From assembly GCA_041494275.1 (NCBI GenBank), contig JBGQAM010000049.1:1-12747 (forward strand): a DNA stretch of 12,747 nt, written 5' to 3'. Below the pieces are notes generated by a model, which saw only the letters and a program-made list of their open reading frames with translations, did not search any database and was not told the origin of the DNA. Position 1 is the stretch's first letter; every line of letters starts with the position of its first letter. Shown here one piece after another: positions 1-5,385 of this stretch. The DNA is from COMBO-56-21 sp041494275 (GTDB lineage: Archaea; Thermoplasmatota; Thermoplasmata; UBA10834). The position numbers and the translations under genes were made by a program.

Positions 1-545
1 GACTTGAGGACTCGTTCGAACTCCATGCCCTTCTTGACGAACGCCCGCCTTAGCTCCTCGAGTCTGTCGAGCAAGTCCTGGGCGATGATGAGTATGCAGA
101 GGCGCATCGCTGTCGGATAGGTGTCGTTCGTCGACTGCGCCATGTTCACGTGGTCGTTGGGATTGACCAGCTGGTACTCGCCCTTCCTGTGGCCTACTAG
201 CTCGAGCGCGCGGTTCGCTATGACCTCGTTGAGGTTCATGTTGAACGATGTCCCAGCACCAGCCTGGAAATCGTCGACGACGAACTGATCGTGCAGTTTT
301 CCAGCAAGTATCTCGTCGCAAGCGGAGACGATCGCCTTTGAGATTGATGGCTCGAGCCAACCGACATCCATGTTGGCCAGCGCGGCCGCCTTCTTGACCA
401 TCGCATACGCGTTGATGAATTCCGATCTGGGCATGATGCCGCTGACTGGGAAATTCTCCGTCGCCCTGAGAGTCTGTATGCCATAGTATGCATCCTCTGG
501 CACCTCCCTTGTGCCCAGCGAATCTTTCTCGGTCCTCGTTCCCAT
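1..545 (-). CDS. aspA: Aspartate ammonia-lyase (aspartase), N-terminal part, cut by the window edge
   Basis: The enzyme reversibly deaminates L-aspartate to fumarate and ammonia in the cytosol. The first 181 codons are present and the rest lies beyond base 1. The reading starts M-G-T-R-T-E-K-D-S-L-G and continues with the class II fumarase/aspartase N-terminal signature REVPEDAYYGIQTLRATENF, then DDFQAGAGTSFNMNLNEVIA at about residues 100-120 and NPNDHVNMAQSTNDTYPTAM at about 137-156. The last two stretches carry the substrate-binding Thr/Ser and the STND motif of the superfamily. Aspartase fits better than fumarase because of the AYYGIQTLRA and QAGAGTS wording, but the two families are close and the decisive C-terminal half is missing. 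The ATG at 545 has GGAG about nine bases upstream. The gene is divergent from the OsmC-like gene. With gdhA and arcC nearby it suggests amino-acid nitrogen catabolism. Confidence 0.9.
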   Translation of the reverse strand, partial: MGTRTEKDSLGTREVPEDAYYGIQTLRATENFPVSGIMPRSEFINAYAMVKKAAALANMDVGWLEPSISKAIVSACDEILAGKLHDQFVVDDFQAGAGTSFNMNLNEVIANRALELVGHRKGEYQLVNPNDHVNMAQSTNDTYPTAMRLCILIIAQDLLDRLEELRRAFVKKGMEFERVLK

Positions 546-583
546 TGCCTGAATCTCCGCGCTTCGGAAGCATGTCAGCATTT

Positions 584-645
584 TGCTTGAGCGTATTAGT
601 ATGTTGTCCCGACGCGGGAGGCAACTCAAGCACTCTCTTCAAGCG
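584..645. promoter_or_regulatory. Inverted-repeat cluster between divergent aspA and OsmC-like genes (candidate operator)
   Basis: TGCTTGAG at 584-591 is matched by its exact reverse complement CTCAAGCA at 625-632. A related TTCAAGCG lies at 638-645. Between the arms is a second short inverted repeat, TCCCG-acg-CGGGA, at 607-619. On the minus strand an AT-rich stretch (rc of 592-606, catactaatac) could be the aspA TATA box, with the left arm about where its transcript would start. Binding by a regulator is inferred only from symmetry and location. Confidence 0.35.
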
Positions 646-670
646 CCGAAAAGACTTTGCAGAGTTCGGT

Positions 671-678
671 CATATTGA
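671..678 (+). promoter_or_regulatory. Possible TATA box of the OsmC-like/PDO cluster
   Basis: The AT-rich octamer catattga is centred about 23 bases before the ATG at 697. At this distance transcription would begin at or next to the start codon, giving a leaderless mRNA. The match to an archaeal TATA box is weak and no clear BRE is seen. Confidence 0.3.
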
Positions 679-696
679 AAGACCGAGGCCAAGAAC

Positions 697-1122
697 ATGA
701 ATGAGATGATCCACGCGCACGTGCGCCGTGAGAAGGGCTACAAGTCCTCCGTCACATTCGACGAGCTCAGAGGAGTCGAACTACACATGGACGAACCGAA
801 ACCGGTCGGAATGTCCGAAGGTCCGAGTGCTGCGATGATGCTATCATCGGCGATCGGACACTGTCTCAGCTCTAGCCTCATGTTCTGCATCGAGAAGTCA
901 AGGGGCGCTGTGAAGGACATGGGGGCGGACGTCGAGACATCCTTGGTCCGTAATGAGAAGGGCAGATGGCGAGTTGAAGGAATTAAGGTCAAAATGAATG
1001 TCAATGTAGACGATGTTGACAAAGAAAAGCTCGAACGATGCAAGGGTATATTCGAAGACTTCTGCATTGTCACGGAGAGCGTTAGGGAAGGCATCAAGAT
1101 CGACGTCCAAGTATCCTATTGA
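697..1122 (+). CDS. OsmC/Ohr-like peroxidase-family protein
   Basis: A 141-residue protein of the usual OsmC length. OsmC/Ohr proteins reduce organic hydroperoxides in the cytosol with a pair of redox-active cysteines. Both expected sites are visible: C56 in AIGHCLSSSL, the start of the central helix, and C123 in DFCIVTESV near the C-terminus. Two more cysteines (C64, C115) are not in the family positions. The segment GMSEGPSAAMMLSSAIGHC matches the family's typical 'G.SEGPSP.E.L..A.G.C' stretch. The ATG at 697 is preferred; a second in-frame ATG lies at 706. The gene is 24 bases ahead of the disulfide oxidoreductase on the same strand, so the two probably share a transcript. It belongs to the broad archaeal OsmC-like group, and the real substrate is unknown. 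Confidence 0.82.
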   Translation: MNEMIHAHVRREKGYKSSVTFDELRGVELHMDEPKPVGMSEGPSAAMMLSSAIGHCLSSSLMFCIEKSRGAVKDMGADVETSLVRNEKGRWRVEGIKVKMNVNVDDVDKEKLERCKGIFEDFCIVTESVREGIKIDVQVSY

Positions 1123-1134
1123 ATACAAGAATGC

Positions 1135-1140
1135 GAGGTG
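1135..1140 (+). promoter_or_regulatory. Ribosome binding site deciding the PDO start
   Basis: GAGGTG lies six bases before ATG 1147 and matches the archaeal anti-Shine-Dalgarno sequence. The in-frame GTG codons at 1138 and 1144 overlap or abut this site and are therefore unlikely starts. Confidence 0.6.
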
Positions 1141-1146
1141 TATGTG

Positions 1147-1815
1147 ATGGCGCTAATACCGCAAAAGGACAGGGACATACTGACGAAGCAGTTCGGCGAG
1201 AAGCTCGTGAACGATGTCAGGCTCGTGGTGTTCACGCAAGAAACCCCGTGCCTCTTCTGCAAGGAGACGGAGCTTGTAGTGGATGAACTGGCCGAGCTCT
1301 CTCCGAAGATCAAAGTCGAGAAATACGACTTCGTCAAGGACATCGTGAAGGCGAAGGAGTTCAGGATCGACAAGATTCCCGCGATTGCCGTGATTGGTAA
1401 CAAGGACTACGGAGTCAGATTCTATGGGATTCCATCTGGCTACGAGTTCAACTCCCTGGTGGGCGCGATCCTCGACGTCTCGAGGGGAGAGAGCGGTCTC
1501 TCACAAAAGACGAAGGACGTTCTCAAGCTGATGGACAACTCTGTTCACATACAGGTCTTCGTCACGCCGACCTGTCCGCTGTGTCCAGCAGCTGTGAGGC
1601 TCGCGCACAGGCTCGCGATAGAGAGCGACATGATTTGGGCGGACATGGTCGAGTCGACGGAGTTCGTCCCGCTGGCGCAGAAGTACTCTGTGACCGGAGT
1701 CCCGAAGATAGTGATCAACGAGAAGTTCGAGTTCAACGGGGCGCTGCCAGAGGATCTCTTCGTGATGCATGTAATGCACGCGCTCTCGCATGTGGAGCCG
1801 CTGCAGCCGAGATAG
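1147..1815 (+). CDS. pdo: Protein disulfide oxidoreductase with two thioredoxin folds (glutaredoxin-like, archaeal PDO)
   Basis: A 222-residue cytosolic thiol-disulfide oxidoreductase made of two tandem thioredoxin folds. The first unit has the active site C35-L-F-C38 and a cis-proline at P78 (KIPAIAV). The second has C143-P-L-C146 and a cis-proline at P186 (GVPKIVI). Recalled Pyrococcus furiosus PDO aligns along the whole length, including the MxLI start, DFGVRYFG-like DYGVRFYG, SREE-like SRGES, FVTPTCP.CP and the FxGAxPE end. This also supports the ATG at 1147. In thermophiles PDO takes electrons from thioredoxin reductase, passes them to peroxiredoxins, and shuffles disulfides. The CLFC motif differs from the CQYC of the Pyrococcus N-terminal unit. 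The gene lies between an OsmC-like gene (24 bases) and an unknown gene (25 bases), suggesting a redox operon. Confidence 0.93.
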   Translation: MALIPQKDRDILTKQFGEKLVNDVRLVVFTQETPCLFCKETELVVDELAELSPKIKVEKYDFVKDIVKAKEFRIDKIPAIAVIGNKDYGVRFYGIPSGYEFNSLVGAILDVSRGESGLSQKTKDVLKLMDNSVHIQVFVTPTCPLCPAAVRLAHRLAIESDMIWADMVESTEFVPLAQKYSVTGVPKIVINEKFEFNGALPEDLFVMHVMHALSHVEPLQPR

Positions 1816-1840
1816 ACAAGTCGCAGGAAGGCGGAGTGAC

Positions 1841-2404
1841 ATGAGCCCGACGAGAGTTGCGAAGAAGAAGTTGGACGATATCCAGAAGGTCCTCTCGGGA
1901 CTCAGAGGCGTAAAGTACACATTCTTCCTGACCAGACAGATGAGAACTGGTCTCGGAAGAATCGAGAAGCAGTACCCGTCCCTTGGTCCGCTGACGGTCC
2001 AGAACGACGGCGTGCTCCAGTGTCTCAAACGCCATCATGTTGCCTGCATCATCAAAGACAAGAGCTTCAGAGGGCCTCCTCACGCGACGGTCGTGCTCGT
2101 CAACGAAGATGGGGAAGTCATCGGCAGGGAGATCCTTCGCGGGGAGAAATTGAAGGAAGGCCCGGCAAGCAAGACCATCTTCCTCGGGAAGGACTTCGTG
2201 ATATTCTATGGAAAGGGATCTGGCAAGGGAGCTAGGTTCGTGCTTCCGCCCGTGCCTTTCAAGGAGGTCGAGAAGATCCGTAGCACGTCGTCAGTCATCT
2301 CTTCCAGCCCGTCTACGGCAGGAGACCTCTTCCTCAGGGAGAGCGCTGGACTCGACGACGACCCAAAGCTCGCATCGATACTGATCGGATTCAATCTCCC
2401 CTAG
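1841..2404 (+). CDS. Uncharacterised 187-residue protein, third gene of the OsmC-PDO cluster
   Basis: I do not recognise this family. The protein is soluble with no signal peptide or membrane segment. The first 45 residues are basic and probably helical (VAKKKLDDIQKVLSGLRGVKY, then TRQMRTGLGRIEKQY). A central part of alternating hydrophobic strands follows (VACIIKD, ATVVLVNEDGEVIGREIL, KTIFLGKDFVIFYGKGSGKG), then a Ser-rich low-complexity stretch at about 147-159 and an acidic C-terminus ending IGFNLP. It has exactly two cysteines, C61 and C69. The ATG at 1841 is chosen because GGAG lies a few bases upstream; the open frame extends to 1790 but would overlap PDO by 26 bases. It follows PDO by 25 bases, and a terminator-like hairpin follows it, so it is likely the last gene of the redox transcript. 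A link to redox work is inferred from position only. Confidence 0.75.
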   Translation: MSPTRVAKKKLDDIQKVLSGLRGVKYTFFLTRQMRTGLGRIEKQYPSLGPLTVQNDGVLQCLKRHHVACIIKDKSFRGPPHATVVLVNEDGEVIGREILRGEKLKEGPASKTIFLGKDFVIFYGKGSGKGARFVLPPVPFKEVEKIRSTSSVISSSPSTAGDLFLRESAGLDDDPKLASILIGFNLP

Positions 2405-2408
2405 CGTA

Positions 2409-2441
2409 TAGCGCCGTTATTGGAGGCGGCTGCTAGTTTTT
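2409..2441 (+). terminator. Stem-loop and T run ending the OsmC-PDO-unknown cluster
   Basis: TAGCGCCG (2409-2416) pairs with CGGC-t-GCTA (2427-2435), an eight-base-pair stem broken by one bulged T at 2431, around a ten-base loop. TTTTT follows at 2437-2441. It starts five bases after the stop codon at 2402-2404. The shape is that of an intrinsic terminator, and U-runs are known to terminate archaeal RNA polymerase. Confidence 0.6.
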
Positions 2442-2540
2442 CGGATGTGCCTGTCGAAAGGCGTATTTGCGGAATCATGAGTTTTCAATCCGCGGTTGCG
2501 AATCGGACATCCGTTCCAATCCGGAGGCCATGTATTCGAA

Positions 2541-2554
2541 GAACCTTTTAAAAC
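2541..2554 (+). promoter_or_regulatory. Upstream TATA box of gdhA (P1)
   Basis: GAACCTTTTAAAAC contains the palindromic TTTTAAAA, a good archaeal TATA box. Expected transcription start is about 2575, inside the inverted repeat that follows. The leader to the gdhA ATG would be about 120 bases. Confidence 0.5.
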
Positions 2555-2578
2555 ATGCAGTGGAAAATAGCACTGCAT
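2555..2578. promoter_or_regulatory. Perfect 8-bp inverted repeat at the P1 start site (candidate operator)
   Basis: ATGCAGTG (2555-2562) and CACTGCAT (2571-2578) are exact reverse complements around an eight-base A-rich spacer. The 24-base element begins immediately after the P1 TATA box and covers the expected transcription start, where archaeal repressors often bind. As RNA it could also fold into a hairpin. Confidence 0.5.
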
Positions 2579-2603
2579 CCACAGAGAAAGCCTTGTTAAG
2601 AGG

Positions 2604-2617
2604 CAACCTTTAAATTC
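2604..2617 (+). promoter_or_regulatory. Downstream TATA box of gdhA (P2)
   Basis: CAACCTTTAAATTC shares AACCTTT-TAAA with the upstream box 63 bases away. Expected transcription start is near 2638, giving a leader of about 58 bases. Two similar boxes in tandem suggest two promoters or a duplicated control element. Confidence 0.5.
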
Positions 2618-2644
2618 AATCTTGGCATCCACTTTTACAATCAT

Positions 2645-2671
2645 CCTGCGCGGGGAGTCTTTTCGTGCGGG
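2645..2671 (+). promoter_or_regulatory. Hairpin in the gdhA leader
   Basis: CCTGCGCG (2645-2652) can pair with CGTGCGGG (2664-2671) through eight base pairs, two of them G-U, around an 11-base loop. It ends 24 bases before the gdhA start codon and would lie near the 5' end of the P2 transcript. No known riboswitch class is recognised; function is unknown. Confidence 0.35.
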
Positions 2672-2695
2672 CATGGATTAGACAATGGTGTTAGA

Positions 2696-3949
2696 ATGGC
2701 AGGCAAAGCAAATCCGTTTGAGGAAATGAAAAAGATGGTCGACAAGGCGGGGAAGACCCTGGGCCTCGACGCGGGCATGATCGAAGTCCTGAAAAGCCCG
2801 AAGAGGGAGCTCCATGTGCACTTCCCGGTAAAGATGGACGACGGAACGGTCAAGGTCTTCACTGGATACAGAGTCCAGCACAACGAAGCCCGTGGCCCGT
2901 ATAAGGGCGGCATCAGATACCACCCGCAGGTGGACATCGATGAGGTCAGGGCCCTTTCGTCCTGGATGACCTGGAAGACCGCGACTGTTGACATACCCTA
3001 CGGTGGTGCGAAAGGAGGCATCATCTGCGACCCGAAGAAGATGTCAGTGGGCGAGATCGAGAGGATGACGCGCAGGTACGCATCCGAGATATCGATCATC
3101 ATCGGCCCGGAGAAGGACATACCGGCACCCGACGTCAACACGGGCGGCAGAGAGATGGCCTGGATCATGGACACGTTCAGCATGCAAAAGGGATATCCAG
3201 TCCCTGGCGTTGTCACTGGCAAGCCAAGGGAGCTCGGAGGCTCGCTCGGCAGGCCTGAGGCGACCTCAAGGGGACTCGTGTTCTGCGTGAGGGAAGCAGC
3301 GAAGAAGATAGGTCTGAACCTAAAGGGCGCGACCGTGGCCATCCAGGGCTATGGTAACGTAGGCGCGTTCGCCCACAAGCTCATCGAGCGCGATTACGGC
3401 TGCAAGGTTATCGCGGTCAGCGACTCCCAGGGCGGCATCGTCAACGAGAAGGGTCTAAAATACGACGAGGTCTGGGCGCACAAGCAGAAGACCGGCCAAG
3501 TAAAGGGATTCGCGGGTTCAAAGCCCGTCAGCAATGAAGAAATCCTCAACCTCAAGGTCGATGTGTTATTGCCTTGCGCTCTCGAGAACGTGATCACCAA
3601 GGACAACGCTGGCAAGATCAATGCCAAGATCTCCGGTGAGGGTGCGAACGGCCCGACGACCTTCGAGGCAGACGCGATCATGTGGAAGAATGGCGTGCTC
3701 GTCCTGCCAGACATCCTTGCCAACTCCGGCGGTGTCACGGTGAGCTACTTCGAGTGGGTCCAGAACAACTACAACTACTACTGGACCGAGGACGAGGTCA
3801 ACAAACGCCTCGACGCGAAGATCACTGCCGCGTTCCACGAGGTCTGGAACATGCACGAGAAGCAGAAGTGCAACATGAGGGACGCAGCGTACCTGGTCGC
3901 AGTGAAGAGAGTCGCAGACGCGTCGAGACTCCGAGGCTTCCACCCGTAG
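2696..3949 (+). CDS. gdhA: Glutamate dehydrogenase (Glu/Leu/Phe/Val family)
   Basis: This cytosolic enzyme interconverts glutamate with 2-oxoglutarate and ammonia using NAD(P). The protein has 417 residues, typical of the hexameric archaeal enzymes. The N-terminal catalytic domain shows GPYKGGIRYHP (K70), MTWKTA (K94), the active-site lysine K106 in YGGAKGGI, and APDVNTGGREMAW with D136. The NAD(P)-binding domain begins at about 200 with GATVAIQGYGNVG (206-213) and has SGEGANGPTT and LPDILANSGGVTVSYFEW further on. After the second Rossmann strand comes VSDSQGGI; this does not settle NAD versus NADP preference. The ATG at 2696 starts MAGKANPFEEMKKM, and only a weak GGTG precedes it. The gene stands alone behind an elaborate control region and converges on hisS. 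In amino-acid-fermenting archaea this enzyme usually runs in the deaminating direction (inference here). Confidence 0.96.
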   Translation: MAGKANPFEEMKKMVDKAGKTLGLDAGMIEVLKSPKRELHVHFPVKMDDGTVKVFTGYRVQHNEARGPYKGGIRYHPQVDIDEVRALSSWMTWKTATVDIPYGGAKGGIICDPKKMSVGEIERMTRRYASEISIIIGPEKDIPAPDVNTGGREMAWIMDTFSMQKGYPVPGVVTGKPRELGGSLGRPEATSRGLVFCVREAAKKIGLNLKGATVAIQGYGNVGAFAHKLIERDYGCKVIAVSDSQGGIVNEKGLKYDEVWAHKQKTGQVKGFAGSKPVSNEEILNLKVDVLLPCALENVITKDNAGKINAKISGEGANGPTTFEADAIMWKNGVLVLPDILANSGGVTVSYFEWVQNNYNYYWTEDEVNKRLDAKITAAFHEVWNMHEKQKCNMRDAAYLVAVKRVADASRLRGFHP

Positions 3950-3967
3950 GCGAGATAAAACTCCAAC

Positions 3968-3992
3968 CCATCCGGGGCGATGCTCCGGATGG
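3968..3992. terminator. Strong hairpin between convergent gdhA and hisS (shared terminator)
   Basis: CCATCCGGGG (3968-3977) pairs with CTCCGGATGG (3983-3992), ten base pairs including one G-U, around a five-base loop. It sits between two convergent stop codons, 18 bases after gdhA and 24 bases past the hisS stop. On the plus strand a T-rich stretch (atctcttgattcttt) follows. The minus-strand downstream side is less U-rich, so its effect on hisS is less sure. Confidence 0.55.
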
Positions 3993-4016
3993 ATCTCTTG
4001 ATTCTTTATGGAAAAC

Positions 4017-5297
4017 TCAATGACCGAGCAGCTTTGACGCTTCTGCCATCTTGATAGCCACGCCAAGCTCGTCCACCAAGACCAACCTCTGCTCGCCGGA
4101 TTTCATGTCCCTGAGGGTGACCGAGCGCTTCGCCATCTCCTCTTCGCCGACGATGACGGCGTATCTGGCACCCGTCGCAGAGGCGTACTTCAGGTTCTTG
4201 CTCATCGTCCTCCTCATGAGATCGACATCGGCTCGGATGCCCTGCGATCTCAGCCTCGCAGTGATCCCGAACGCGTACTTCCTCATGTCCTCCTTGGCGG
4301 GAATGACGTACGCGTCAAGGATGGGTGGCTCGACTGCTGGCTTCTCCTTCTCAAGGGCGAGCAGGACTCGGTCTATGCCGATTGCGAAACCTGTGCTGAA
4401 GACGGGCTCACCGCCGAAGAGCTCTGAGAGCGTGTACGATCCTCCGCCCATGACCTGCTTCTCAGCGCCGAGTCTAGGTGCATCGATCTCGAAGACCATT
4501 CCCGAATAGTAGTCCAGGCCACGGACGATCCCAAGGTCTAGCTGGCAGTCCTCTATTCCGTGCAGTTTCAGAACTGAGAATATCTCTCGGAGATACTCGG
4601 TGGCTTCCGACGGGTCCAGATTGTTCAGGAGGTCGACCTCGCCCTTGATCTCGGCCAGGGCGGCGATCTTGTCGAAGAGCTTCCTCGGCAGCGCCTTGGC
4701 GTCGAACATGTCGCCCATGGCGTCGAAGTCCTCCTTGTCGATCATCCTGAGAACCTCGGCCGCGGCCTTGGCGTCCTTGATCTCCGCGTTGACAAGTGAT
4801 TTGAGGATCCCGATATGGCCGATTCTGACGATGAAATTCTCGAGACCCGCGGCTCTCATGCAGCTAATCGCAAGGGATATGGCCTCGGCGTCCGTCTCCG
4901 GGTTCTTGGCGCCGATCAGTTCCGCGCCCAGCTGGAAGAACTCCCTGAACCTGCCGCTCTGCGGGTTCTCGTACCTGAAACAGTTGCCAACATAGTAGAG
5001 CTTCAAAGGTTTCGGCAGAGTTGAGAGCTCGTTGACATAGAATCTGATGACGGATGCAGTAATCTCAGGCCGTAGGGCCATCTCCCTGTCACCCTTGTCC
5101 TTGAACGCGTACATCTCGTCGATGATGCCCTGCCCGGACCTGAGGGTGAACAGCTCCGCGTGCTCGAAGGTCGGCGTGAGCACCTCTCCGAACCCGAACC
5201 GGGCGCACGCCTCCCGCATGGCCGTCTCGACCCTTCGGCGCTTAGCCATCTCGGCCGGCCCGAAATCCCTGGTACCCCTTGGCCTCTGAATCATCAT
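4017..5297 (-). CDS. hisS: Histidyl-tRNA synthetase
   Basis: A class II aminoacyl-tRNA synthetase that charges tRNA-His with histidine using ATP. The product has 426 residues, the family's normal length. Motif 1 lies around 34-46 (FGFGEVLTPTFEH). Motif 2 is FRYENPQSGRFREFFQ at 107-122. The histidine-specific loop is LDLGIVRGLDYYSG at 253-266 with the key R259. Motif 3 is GFAIGIDR at 313-320. The C-terminal anticodon-binding domain runs from about 335 (LDAYVIPA) to the end (ARYAVIVGEEEMAKRSVTLRDM). Two adjacent ATGs (5297, 5294) could start it. A TATA-like element (rc of 5319-5326, cattaaga) lies about 26 bases upstream, so the mRNA is probably leaderless from the first ATG. The gene is divergent from the permease and convergent with gdhA. 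Confidence 0.97.
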   Translation of the reverse strand: MMIQRPRGTRDFGPAEMAKRRRVETAMREACARFGFGEVLTPTFEHAELFTLRSGQGIIDEMYAFKDKGDREMALRPEITASVIRFYVNELSTLPKPLKLYYVGNCFRYENPQSGRFREFFQLGAELIGAKNPETDAEAISLAISCMRAAGLENFIVRIGHIGILKSLVNAEIKDAKAAAEVLRMIDKEDFDAMGDMFDAKALPRKLFDKIAALAEIKGEVDLLNNLDPSEATEYLREIFSVLKLHGIEDCQLDLGIVRGLDYYSGMVFEIDAPRLGAEKQVMGGGSYTLSELFGGEPVFSTGFAIGIDRVLLALEKEKPAVEPPILDAYVIPAKEDMRKYAFGITARLRSQGIRADVDLMRRTMSKNLKYASATGARYAVIVGEEEMAKRSVTLRDMKSGEQRLVLVDELGVAIKMAEASKLLGH

Positions 5298-5318
5298 CCG
5301 CTTGAAGGGCCAACCGTT

Positions 5319-5326
5319 TCTTAATG
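5319..5326 (-). promoter_or_regulatory. Likely hisS TATA box
   Basis: On the minus strand this reads cattaaga with an A-rich BRE-like stretch (ccaaaag) before it. It is centred about 26 bases from the first hisS ATG, fitting a leaderless transcript. Confidence 0.4.
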
Positions 5327-5355
5327 CTTTTGGAAGTTGACTTCATGCTCACATT

Positions 5356-5362
5356 CATATTT
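5356..5362 (+). promoter_or_regulatory. Likely permease TATA box
   Basis: CATATTT is centred about 27 bases before the ATG at 5386, so transcription should begin at the start codon. No Shine-Dalgarno sequence precedes that ATG, which agrees with leaderless translation. Confidence 0.45.
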
Positions 5363-5385
5363 CGCATGGTGATTCCTACCGTCAG

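Noticed and set aside
488..700. 70-codon plus-strand frame between aspA and the OsmC-like gene
   Set aside because: Its first part is antisense to the aspA N-terminus and the rest crosses the divergent control region. The product is Pro/Ser/Cys-rich and the frame has no ribosome site.
2417..2674. 85-codon minus-strand frame in the gdhA leader
   Set aside because: It has no ribosome site or promoter of its own and covers the hairpins and TATA boxes of gdhA. The product shows no domain. It seems to be chance.
3566..4066. 166-codon minus-strand frame overlapping gdhA and the hisS end
   Set aside because: It is antisense to conserved gdhA sequence and overlaps the terminator and hisS in another frame. 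The composition is Val/Arg/Asp-biased with no domain.
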